From positions 1 through 64,000 of the forward strand of contig CANHCQ010000018.1 in NCBI GenBank assembly GCA_947459215.1: a stretch of DNA of 64,000 bases, in the 5' to 3' direction. The notes beneath the pieces were generated by a model. It saw only the letters and a program-made list of their open reading frames with translations. It had not been told where the DNA came from and did not search any database. Shown in pieces: positions 34,273-42,194 of the stretch. The position numbers and the translations under genes are program-made. This DNA comes from Phycisphaerales bacterium (GTDB lineage: Bacteria > Planctomycetota > Phycisphaerae > Phycisphaerales > UBA1924). Position 1 is the first letter of the stretch, and each line of letters begins with the position of its first letter.

Positions 34273-35348
34273 TGACCAAGTTCGCTGCGAAGCCGCGTGA
34301 CTAGTTCCGCAACCTGTCGCTCCATCGAAGCAAGATCCGCATCGTTGCGAACCACGAAGCGTGACCGCTGCTTCTTCTCGTCGAGCGACCACTGCGCCGC
34401 CTCGCGACGGTTCAGTTCTTCCTCGCTCCAGCCGCGGCCATTCACACGTGCCAGCCGCTGCTCCCGCGGCGCATCCACAAAGACCACCGCGTCGCATTCG
34501 CGATCAACGCCCGCTTCCAACAGGAGCGGAGCATCGATGATGGCCAGGTCCACGCCCTTTGCCGCCGCCTCCGCGAGCACGCTTGCCCGCGATGCCCGCA
34601 CAATCGGGTGCACCAGGTCTTCGAGCCGCTTGCGCTGGGACGGATCGGCAAAGACGATGTCGGCAACCTTGCGGCGATCGATCTCGCCCGTCGCGTCCAG
34701 CACGCCCTCACCCCACCACGAGACCAGCGTGTGACGGACGTCCTGGCGCCGCAGTGCGTCCTTGGCCTGCGTGTCAGAGTCCAGCACGAGCGCTCCGTGC
34801 GACGCGAACGCTTTGGCCACTGCGCTCTTGCCCGAGCCGATGCCGCCGACCAGACCGAGCACGATCGCCCGCTTCGGCGCATCGCCCGTGGCCCGCGCGA
34901 TCGCGGCTCGGACACGATCCAGCACCTTTTCCGGCTCGTCCACGCTGAGCCATACCGCCTCGACTGTGTCGGTCCCGGCGGAGGCGAACCCGAGCGTGCC
35001 GACGCCCGCGAGCCGCTCGGTGAGTTTCTTGCTCAGCACGCTGTGCTGGATGCGCCCGAGCGGAATCTCGACGGTGAACCGCGAGAAGACACCGTGGGTG
35101 GTGCGCAGGTGCGATCGTGTCAGTTCGTATCGGGCGCACGCCCGCCAGATGATCTCCCAGACAGTGCGTCCAAGGACGATCGCAAACGCCGCCGCCATCA
35201 CCGCCGTGGCTCGCGAACTGGGCGGCATGAACCATGCCCACGCGAACAACCCGACGCCGATGACAAGCACAGGAAGCGGGCGCAGCACAATCGCCGCCGC
35301 GGAAGGGCGGATGACAAACTCCTGCGGCGTGCTGGGCGCGTTGTGCAT
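34251..35348 (-). CDS. coaE: bPH2-domain/dephospho-CoA kinase fusion
   Basis: The protein has 365 aa from the ATG at 35348. Residues about 1-150 have two membrane helices (about 20-65) and a bacterial PH-like domain of YdbS/DUF304 type (RYELTRSHLRTTHGVF, IPLGRIQHSV). Residues about 160-365 form a complete dephospho-CoA kinase: P-loop GLVGGIGSGKS, LDSDTQAKDALRR, IVHPIVR-type box (LVHPIVRAS), IDAPLLLEAG and the lid NGRGWSEEE. The kinase makes CoA from dephospho-CoA and ATP. CoaE is normally a free cytosolic protein of about 200 aa, so the fusion would tether it to the membrane. The frame is continuous across the junction with no sign of a separate coaE start, though one sequencing error could mimic this. 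Confidence 0.83.
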   Translation of the reverse strand: MHNAPSTPQEFVIRPSAAAIVLRPLPVLVIGVGLFAWAWFMPPSSRATAVMAAAFAIVLGRTVWEIIWRACARYELTRSHLRTTHGVFSRFTVEIPLGRIQHSVLSKKLTERLAGVGTLGFASAGTDTVEAVWLSVDEPEKVLDRVRAAIARATGDAPKRAIVLGLVGGIGSGKSAVAKAFASHGALVLDSDTQAKDALRRQDVRHTLVSWWGEGVLDATGEIDRRKVADIVFADPSQRKRLEDLVHPIVRASRASVLAEAAAKGVDLAIIDAPLLLEAGVDRECDAVVFVDAPREQRLARVNGRGWSEEELNRREAAQWSLDEKKQRSRFVVRNDADLASMERQVAELVTRLRSELGHQAASAL

Positions 35349-35718
35349 CACGCGATCTTGACAGAGTATCGACTCCCCCGCAGCCCACGCGGGAAATTCG
35401 TACAGTTGCCGCCCCGAATCGCCGACGCTATAGTGTGTCCGGCCAACGCGGAGGTTGCTCTCGACCTCCGAACGCCTCGCGGCGACGTGGCGACTTCCCC
35501 TGACTTTCGAGTGTCCCCGGCCCGTCACGTGCCCCTTCCCCAGAAGGCCGTCGTGCGAACCGTGGAAGGCATTCGCGATTCCCACCACCTGTCACGCTGT
35601 CGCGGCCGCTCGGCCGCGGTACCGCAGTCCTTGCGGGTCCCCTTCTTCTCCACCATCTGGTCTCTCATTCTGCGTTCGCAACGTCACGGCGATTGCCGCG
35701 ACCGGGAGTATCGAGTTC
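35349..35718. other. Intergenic region upstream of rho
   Basis: These 370 bases lie between the divergent coaE-fusion and rho genes. The rho frame stays open upstream to 35455, but the extra translation is Cys/Pro/Ser-rich and does not look like protein. A promoter candidate is listed separately. A long rho leader of nearly 300 bases would fit autoregulation of rho by attenuation as known in E. coli, but no structure proves it. Confidence 0.4.
35406..35434 (+). promoter_or_regulatory. Putative sigma-70-type promoter of rho
   Basis: TTGCCG (35406-35411) and TATAGT (35429-35434) are separated by 17 bases, the consensus spacing. Transcription would begin near 35441, giving a leader of about 280 bases. 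Confidence 0.4.
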
Positions 35719-37857
35719 ATGGCCAAGTCCTCCGGCGATAAGTCCTCCGACAAGTCCGAACGCAAGTTTCGTCCCGTAGGCCCGCGCCGCGACTCCAAGA
35801 AGTCTGCCGCCGTCGCCGAGGCCAAGGCCGAACCCAAGGCCGAACCCAAGCCAGAACCCAGGGCCGAACCCAAGCACGCTCCCAAGTTCGAAGCCCCGAT
35901 CGAGACGCCGCGCCCGGCCCGCGAGGTCGAAGCCCCGCGCCCCGCCGAAGCGCCCCGCAACGATCGCCCCCAGCGCGACTTCTCGCCCCGCGATCGCTTC
36001 GAGCGTCCCCGCTATCAGGACATGCCGCCCGAATCGCCCGCCAGCCCGCCGCGACACAACAGCGGCCCGGGCGCTCCCGGCGGGTCGAACGCCGGTTCCA
36101 ACGCCGGCTCGCACGCCAGCTCGCAGCAGGGACCAAACTCCGGCGGCGCTCCGTACTCCCAGGGCCACCACGGCGGACACCGAGGCCAGCAGCAGAATCA
36201 CTCCAACGATTCCGGTGCCGACTCGGACGGCCCGTCGCAGGGCGGCGCTCCCAACCAGCAGAACTCCGGTGCCCAAGGCGGCGAACGCCAGTGGCAGGGT
36301 GGCGGCGGGCACGACAACCGCGACTTCGGCGGCGGATGGAACGACCGTGGCGGGCGCCGCAAACGCAAGAAGCGCCGCGGCGGGATGGGCTTTGGCGGTC
36401 CCGGCGGCCCCGGTGGTGGGGGAGGCGGAGGCGGTGGGGGCGGTGGTGGTGGCGGCGATCGCCCACGTCCATCCTTCGGCGGCGGCTATCAGCGCTACAA
36501 CCCCGGCGAACTGCCCAGCGACGAGGAACTCGAACGCGAAGCCATCGAACTCGAAAAGGCCGCCAAGAGCGCCGACCCCTCGGCCCTCAAGAACGCCATC
36601 AGCATCAACGAACTCCAGGTCATGGAGATCGATGACCTCTTCAAGGTCGCGACCAAGGAAGGCCTCACCGACTTCCACCAGACCCCCAAGCAGGAACTCA
36701 TCTTCAAGATCCTGAAGGCCCGCGCCGCCAAGCAGGGCCTCATGTTCGGCGAAGGCACGCTTGAGATCATGCCCGACGGCTTCGGCTTCCTCCGCTCCCC
36801 CGAGCAGAGCTACCTGCCCGGCCCGGATGACATCTACGTCGGACCCACCGTCGTCCGCCGTCTCGGCCTGCGTCGTGGCATGACCGTCCGCGGCATGGTC
36901 CGCCCGCCCAAGGAGAGCGAGCGCTACTTCGCCCTGCTCCGCGTCGAGACCGTCAACGGCAAGGACCCCAAGGCCATCGCCGACATCGTCAACTTCGAAG
37001 ACCTCACGCCTCTGCACCCCGAGAAGCGGTACGTCCTTGAAACGACGCCCGACGAGATCGAGTGCCGCGTGATGGACCTGGTCGCTCCCATCGGCAAGGG
37101 CCAGCGCGCCCTCATCGTCGCGCCGCCCCGCACCGGCAAGACGGTGCTGATGCAGAAGATGACCAAGGCGATCACCAAGAACTACCCGGACGTCAAGATC
37201 ATCGTCCTGCTCGTGGACGAGCGCCCGGAAGAAGTGACCGACTTCAAGCGTCACTGCTCGGCCAAGAACGTCGAGGTCGTCGCCTCGACCTTCGACGAGC
37301 AGAGCCACCGCCACGTCCAGGTCTGCGAGATGGTCATCGAGAAGGCCAAGCGCATGGTCGAGTTCGGCGAGCACGTCGTGATCCTGCTCGACTCGATCAC
37401 CCGCATGGCCCGCGCGTACAACGCCGAGATGCCGCACTCCGGCAAGATCATGACCGGCGGCCTCGACTCCAACGCCCTGCAGCGCCCCAAGAAGTTCTTC
37501 GGCGCCGCCCGCTACATCGAACGCGGCGGATCGCTCACGATCATCGGCACCGCGCTCGTCGACACCGGCTCCAAGATGGACGAAGTCATCTTCGAGGAGT
37601 TCAAGGGCACCGGCAACAGCGAACTCCACCTCGACCGCAAGCTGGTCGAGAAGCGCATCTGGCCGGCGATCGACGTCGCCGCCTCGGGCACGCGCCGCGA
37701 GGAACTGCTCCTCGACGGCAAGGAGCTCGAGCTGGTCCACCGTCTCCGCAAGGTCCTCAGCGACATGAACGTCGTCGAGGCCATGGAACTACTCAAGGGC
37801 CGCCTGAAGAAGGTCAAGACCAACGCCGAGTTCCTCATGACGATGGCGCTGGGTTGA
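35719..37857 (+). CDS. rho: Transcription termination factor Rho with long disordered N-terminus
   Basis: The protein has 712 aa, against about 420 in E. coli. Residues about 1-280 are low-complexity: Lys/Ala/Glu/Pro repeats, then Asn/Gln/Ser/Gly/His-rich, then RRKRKKRR and a run of some 15 glycines. From about 284 the normal Rho begins: the N-terminal helical domain ([16 protein letters not shown]), the cold-shock RNA-binding domain ([21 protein letters not shown] region), Walker [12 protein letters not shown] near 467, Walker [11 protein letters not shown], and the [11 protein letters not shown]-loop region. It is a hexameric RNA helicase that releases RNA polymerase. The start ATG at 35719 fits MAKSS. 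Terminal disorder may drive condensation, as reported for another insert-bearing Rho. Confidence 0.95.
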   Translation: MAKSSGDKSSDKSERKFRPVGPRRDSKKSAAVAEAKAEPKAEPKPEPRAEPKHAPKFEAPIETPRPAREVEAPRPAEAPRNDRPQRDFSPRDRFERPRYQDMPPESPASPPRHNSGPGAPGGSNAGSNAGSHASSQQGPNSGGAPYSQGHHGGHRGQQQNHSNDSGADSDGPSQGGAPNQQNSGAQGGERQWQGGGGHDNRDFGGGWNDRGGRRKRKKRRGGMGFGGPGGPGGGGGGGGGGGGGGGDRPRPSFGGGYQRYNPGELPSDEELEREAIELEKAAKSADPSALKNAISINELQVMEIDDLFKVATKEGLTDFHQTPKQELIFKILKARAAKQGLMFGEGTLEIMPDGFGFLRSPEQSYLPGPDDIYVGPTVVRRLGLRRGMTVRGMVRPPKESERYFALLRVETVNGKDPKAIADIVNFEDLTPLHPEKRYVLETTPDEIECRVMDLVAPIGKGQRALIVAPPRTGKTVLMQKMTKAITKNYPDVKIIVLLVDERPEEVTDFKRHCSAKNVEVVASTFDEQSHRHVQVCEMVIEKAKRMVEFGEHVVILLDSITRMARAYNAEMPHSGKIMTGGLDSNALQRPKKFFGAARYIERGGSLTIIGTALVDTGSKMDEVIFEEFKGTGNSELHLDRKLVEKRIWPAIDVAASGTRREELLLDGKELELVHRLRKVLSDMNVVEAMELLKGRLKKVKTNAEFLMTMALG

Positions 37858-37902
37858 TTGAGTTAGTCCGCGATCCGGTTGAGAATGCCGATCGCCCAAG
37901 AC

Positions 37903-38030
37903 GCCGAGGCTGACGAGTCTTCGAGGAAGCCTCGGACCGTCTGCAACGCGTGATCCCGATCGTCCTGTAGCTTCGTGCGCGGTTCCCGCAGACCATCCGA
38001 GGCTTCCTCGCCAAGCCTCGTCAGCCTCGG
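37903..38030. repeat. 128-bp inverted-repeat element
   Basis: The left arm 37903-37936 begins GCCGAGGCTGACGAG and the right arm 37996-38030 carries its reverse complement with only a few differences (CCGAGGCTGACGAG and GAGGAAGCCTCGGA are shared). About 59 bases separate the arms. The arrangement resembles a REPIN or a MITE. A 63-codon frame on the minus strand across it (37863-38054) is probably a by-product. It lies between the convergent rho and GldG-like genes and may also serve as terminator. Confidence 0.65.
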
Positions 38031-38096
38031 AGTCTCAGCCGGTTCGTTGTCCAATGGTCCGTCGTGATCGCCCGTGCTTCCCGCGGTCGCTCACGC

Positions 38097-40199
38097 TCAC
38101 CCAAACACCACGCGGTGCACCACGCCCAGCGCCAGCACCGCCAGCGGCACACCCAGAATCAACAACAGCCGCAGCACCAGCAGCCGCTGCGGATCGATCG
38201 CGCCCACCAAGGGCACCGCGTCCGCCTGCGGGCTCTGTGCGATCAACTCGTCGCCGCCCGTCAGCCAAAGGAGCGACGCGTCGAACAACTCCATGTTCCC
38301 GGGAAACTGAGCAACCACGCGTCCATCCACCGACGCCGCCGCCTGCGTGATCGTGTCGAAGAACCACCCGCTCGAACCGACCACCACGACGCGCTGCTTC
38401 GAGCCCGCGTTCGCCCGCTCCACCGCCGCCGCCAGCGTCCACGGCCCACGCTCGTCCTGCCCCGCATCGAACTTCGGCATCTCCCCCAATCGCGATCGCT
38501 GCTGCCGCGGCGTCTGCCACAAGAGCAACCAGCGGCTCTCGCTCCATGCATTGTCCGATGTCGCGAGCGTGATCAGCGGCGTGACATCCTTCGACTCCGG
38601 CTTGATCGCCAATCCGATCGGCCAGGGCAGATACGTCGGCAAGCCACGGATCGCGCCGTGGATCGGGTTCGTGCCGTCTTCGTTCGCGAGCACCGCCCGA
38701 TCCGTCTCAACGCCGCGGCCGTTCTCGCTGGCCAACTCGGTCATGATCGGCTTCCCGCTCGCAGGCTCGATGCCCAGCGGCTTGAGCGCCGCCGCGACCG
38801 GATCGGTGTCGCCGTAGGTCCGCTGAATCGACGGGTTCACCGACAGCAGCACGTTCTTGCCCGAGGCGAGCAGCTTCTCGAGCGCCGCGCCCAGCCGCTG
38901 CGACCGCTCGATCCCGCCACGCCCCTCGCTCGCCCGCGCCGTCGCCGTCGAATCCGGCGGCAGCACGATGAACACCGCGGGCCGCTGCCCCGACGGGTCC
39001 AGCCGCGACAACTGCGTCGGCTCGGCCTCGAGCAACACCGACCACTCGACCACATCCACGCCCCGCATCGCCAGATGATCGCGGAGCTTCTCCAGAAACG
39101 GCGCGTCGGCGACGTACATCTGTTCCTCGGCGTGCATAAACACAGCGATCGAGCGCGACGGCTGCAGCGTCCCCGCGAGCGCCGCCGTGATCTGCTCTTC
39201 CACCCGCCGCCGGTTGTCCGCCTTCGCCCCGGCGCGGATCACGCGCTCACTCTCCGGGAACAACTCATCCAGCGGCAGCGCCACCGGGTCCGCCTTGCTG
39301 CCCGCGGAAGGCAGCAGGATCGCCCCCGCGTTCTGCGAGAGCGCCCGCGCCAGCCGCAGCGAAGCCGGTGGCCGCACCCGCGAGAGCGCGTCCGCCGCCA
39401 CGCCAAACCGATCGCGCTCCGAGCCGAACCGCTCCGCCAGGCTCGCCGCCCGCCCCGCGATCGCGTCGCCCAGCGGCTGCTTTGCCAGCCGCCGCAGTTC
39501 CGCTCCCGTCACGCCCATCTGCTCGCCCGCCGCCCGCAGTTGGCGCTTCAAGAGGTCCGCCCCGCGATCCGCCGCCGTCACCTGCAGATCGCCGATGGTG
39601 AGCGTCATCGTCTCTTCCAGTTTCGCCAGCGAAGCCTGCAGGTCGCGCCCCGCCAATCGCGCCGCCGCCGCCCGCTGCTCCAGCGTCTGCCGCGCCGCGT
39701 CACCGGCCGCGCCGCCGCCACCAATCGCGTCACGCAAGCCAAGCAGCACTGTCGACAGTTCGCCCTGCGCCGCCTTGGCGAGGTCCACCGCGGTGATCGC
39801 GGCCGCACGCACACTCGCCGCCTGAGCGTCAAGCATGGGCTTATCCACTTCCGCCAGATCACGCAGCAACGTCTGAAACGACCGCAGCCCATCCGCTGAT
39901 GCGCTGTCGAGCAGCGTCACATCAACCTTGCCGCTCTTGGAGAACCGGTCGAGCACATCGCTCGTGTCCCGCATCGCCTCAGGGCTCACTTTGCGGAGAT
40001 CGGTCGCGATCACCAGCCTTGCCGGTGATTCCAGCTTGTTCAGAACCGTCGTCGCCCGCGGACTCAGCCGGTGCTCGCCCGTCGCGGTGACGTCAAACCG
40101 CGGCAGATGCCGCTCCGCGAGCACATTGGCAAAGCCGATCGCCGCGCACGCCGCCGCGAGTCCGATGATCGTCCAGAACCAAAAGAGCACGCGGCGCAT
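38097..40199 (-). CDS. GldG-like ABC-associated exported protein
   Basis: The protein has 700 aa. The ATG overlaps the stop of the permease gene (TGATG). One N-terminal helix (about 5-27) and one C-terminal helix (about 675-695) flank a large extracytoplasmic region with coiled-coil (about 100-260). A Gld-type domain follows (FIVLPP, LGAALEKLLASGKNVLLSVNP). This layout matches the intramembrane/auxiliary subunit of GldA-GldF-GldG transporters (IPR019196 family). The gliding-motility link is known only in Bacteroidetes; in other phyla the substrate is unknown. Confidence 0.75.
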   Translation of the reverse strand: MRRVLFWFWTIIGLAAACAAIGFANVLAERHLPRFDVTATGEHRLSPRATTVLNKLESPARLVIATDLRKVSPEAMRDTSDVLDRFSKSGKVDVTLLDSASADGLRSFQTLLRDLAEVDKPMLDAQAASVRAAAITAVDLAKAAQGELSTVLLGLRDAIGGGGAAGDAARQTLEQRAAAARLAGRDLQASLAKLEETMTLTIGDLQVTAADRGADLLKRQLRAAGEQMGVTGAELRRLAKQPLGDAIAGRAASLAERFGSERDRFGVAADALSRVRPPASLRLARALSQNAGAILLPSAGSKADPVALPLDELFPESERVIRAGAKADNRRRVEEQITAALAGTLQPSRSIAVFMHAEEQMYVADAPFLEKLRDHLAMRGVDVVEWSVLLEAEPTQLSRLDPSGQRPAVFIVLPPDSTATARASEGRGGIERSQRLGAALEKLLASGKNVLLSVNPSIQRTYGDTDPVAAALKPLGIEPASGKPIMTELASENGRGVETDRAVLANEDGTNPIHGAIRGLPTYLPWPIGLAIKPESKDVTPLITLATSDNAWSESRWLLLWQTPRQQRSRLGEMPKFDAGQDERGPWTLAAAVERANAGSKQRVVVVGSSGWFFDTITQAAASVDGRVVAQFPGNMELFDASLLWLTGGDELIAQSPQADAVPLVGAIDPQRLLVLRLLLILGVPLAVLALGVVHRVVFG

Positions 40200-40921
40200 C
40201 ACGCGAGCCTCCGAGCCCGGAGGGCGACGCCCGCGATGATCAGCGGCGGGATCGACGCACCGACAAAGTACACCGCGTGACGCGGATCGATCACGCCCTT
40301 CGCAAAGTCCTGAATGCGGGCGTCAAAGCTGAGATACGCCAGCGCCGGCCGCCACCCCGCCGGCGCGAGGTTCGGCAGCATCGCCGAGCCCAGGAGCAGG
40401 AGCACCAGAACAAACAGCGTCGAAAGAAACGCCAGCGTCTGGTTCGCGGTGAACGCCGAGCACATTGTGCCAAGAGACAGATAGAACAAACCCGGCAAGA
40501 GCAAACTCAGATACCCCGCCAGCAGCGGCCCGATCTCCGGCGGCCGCGCACTCACCCGCCACAGCACCAGCGCGTACAACAGCGTCGGCGCCAGCATGCA
40601 CGCCAGCATCGCCGCCGCCCCGAGGTACTTGCCCAGTACGATCGATCCCTCGCGCACCGGGCTGGTAATCAAGGGTTCGATGGTGCCGCTTCGCAGCTCC
40701 TCGCTGAACAGCCGCATGCTGATTGCCGGCACGACCGGCAGCAAGAGCCACCCCGCCGCGCCAAACAACGCCCGCTGGCTCGCCGCCTGCCCCGGGTTGA
40801 GCACCGCCAGTGCAAAGACGCTGCCGCAGAGCATCAGGAAGAGCGCCACCGTCACCCATCCCACCGGTAGCCGGAAGAGCGACGCCCACTCACGCTTTGC
40901 GATCGCCAGCGTCACGCTCAT
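40199..40921 (-). CDS. ABC-2 type permease, GldF-like
   Basis: The protein has 240 aa with six membrane helices. Cytoplasmic motif FSEELRSGTIEPLITSPV lies between the second and third helices and is typical of ABC-2/GldF permeases. The start overlaps the ATPase stop (ATGA) and the end overlaps the GldG-like start, so the three genes form one operon. It should form the membrane channel of the transporter. Confidence 0.85.
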   Translation of the reverse strand: MSVTLAIAKREWASLFRLPVGWVTVALFLMLCGSVFALAVLNPGQAASQRALFGAAGWLLLPVVPAISMRLFSEELRSGTIEPLITSPVREGSIVLGKYLGAAAMLACMLAPTLLYALVLWRVSARPPEIGPLLAGYLSLLLPGLFYLSLGTMCSAFTANQTLAFLSTLFVLVLLLLGSAMLPNLAPAGWRPALAYLSFDARIQDFAKGVIDPRHAVYFVGASIPPLIIAGVALRARRLA

Positions 40922-41874
40922 GCCGCGGCCTCCGTGCGTGACTGTTCCAGCAACTTCGTGAACACCTGCTCCAGCGACGGCGCCTCAGCCTGCAACGAGC
41001 GGCACGCGATGGCGGCCCGCACCAGCGACTGCCCGATCGCGGCTCGAATCCCAGTCGGATCAGTGCTCTCAACCACCAGCGACACCCACTCCGCATCGCC
41101 CGCGGCTGTCTGCAAGCCCGCCACACCGGGGATCGCTCGCAGCGCCGCCTCCGCGTTCGCCGCGTCGGCCCGACCAACTTCCACGACAACCCGTCCGCGC
41201 CCCGCCGCATGCTTCTCGCGCAAGTCCGCCGGCGTGCCGTCAGCGAGAATGGTCCCGTTGGCGATGATCACGACCCGGTCGCACGTCAATTCCACCTCAC
41301 CCAGAATGTGCGAACTCAGCAGCACACACGCGTTCTGCACCAGCGACCGAATCGTCTCCCGCATCTGGCGGATCTGCGCCGGGTCCAGCCCGTTCGCCGG
41401 TTCATCGAGGATCAGCAGCCCCGGCTCGTGCAGCATCGCCGCCGCCAGCCCGACGCGCTGCCGATACCCCTTCGACAGCGTCCCGATCCGCCGCGACCGC
41501 ATCGGCCCGATCGCGACCCGCTCGATCGCCTGCTCGATCAGCCGCCGCCGATCACCCGACGGAATCTCAAACAGCGACGCCCGGAACGCGAGATAGCCGT
41601 CGACGCTCATCTCGGGATAGAGCGGCGCCGATTCCGGCAAGTATCCAATCGCCCGTCGCGCCGCTTCCGGGTCGTCCACCGTCGAGTGCCCATCCACATC
41701 GATCGCCCCCCGCGACGGCGGGAAGACGCCGGTGATCATGCGGATCGTGGTCGACTTGCCGGCACCGTTGGGACCCAGCAAGCCCACGACCTCACCCCTT
41801 CGGGCAGCGAACGACACCCCTCGGACCGCATGGACCGAGCCGTACCACTTGTGCACATCACGAACGTCGAGCAT
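40918..41874 (-). CDS. ABC transporter ATPase, GldA-like
   Basis: The protein has 318 aa from the ATG at 41874. A GTG at 41952 would add 26 residues made of a PTV tandem repeat, which I consider leader DNA. The ATPase motifs are complete: Walker A GPNGAGKST, Q-loop GYLPESAPLY, signature LSKGYRQRV, Walker B LLILDEPANGLDP and H-loop SSHIL. A C-terminal regulatory extension of about 90 residues (DUF4162-like) follows. It is the energy subunit of the three-gene GldA/F/G-type exporter. Confidence 0.9.
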   Translation of the reverse strand: MLDVRDVHKWYGSVHAVRGVSFAARRGEVVGLLGPNGAGKSTTIRMITGVFPPSRGAIDVDGHSTVDDPEAARRAIGYLPESAPLYPEMSVDGYLAFRASLFEIPSGDRRRLIEQAIERVAIGPMRSRRIGTLSKGYRQRVGLAAAMLHEPGLLILDEPANGLDPAQIRQMRETIRSLVQNACVLLSSHILGEVELTCDRVVIIANGTILADGTPADLREKHAAGRGRVVVEVGRADAANAEAALRAIPGVAGLQTAAGDAEWVSLVVESTDPTGIRAAIGQSLVRAAIACRSLQAEAPSLEQVFTKLLEQSRTEAAA

Positions 41875-42194
41875 GGTGGTGGGGGCAACGGTGGGGGAAA
41901 CGGTGGGGAAAACGGTGGGGGAGGGGCACAAGGACGCAACTGCCGCAGACACGGGGGCCGAGGGGTCAGGGATGGCCAGACCCGAGCGTTTTCGGACGCG
42001 GATGTCGCCATGGTTCCGGCCCTGGCGAGGGTATGGGGGCGTGGAAACACCCGCTCATCGGATGAAAACCGATCGAAAGACGAATCCTGCGCAACGGATT
42101 GGACGCTTCCGCTACACTTGGTCGAAACGTGTTGGAGAGGTCCTGCGAACCGCAGGCGGCACGTTGTCTCCTTTGCCCCCCGACCCCGACTCGG
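41875..42194. other. Intergenic region with short tandem repeat
   Basis: This stretch separates the divergent GldA-like and PAS-GAF-REC genes. At 41878-41928 a 12-base unit (CGGTGGGGGAAA and variants) is repeated about four times. No gene is recognised in the rest. TACACT at 42113-42118 could be a -10 box for the plus-strand gene, but no -35 box was found. Confidence 0.45.

Noticed and set aside
37863-38054. 63-codon frame on the minus strand
   Set aside because: It is made almost wholly of the two arms of the inverted repeat and has no ribosome binding site.
38064-39899. 611-codon Arg/Pro/His-rich frame on the plus strand
   Set aside because: It is antisense to the GldG-like gene, with a composition typical of shadow frames.
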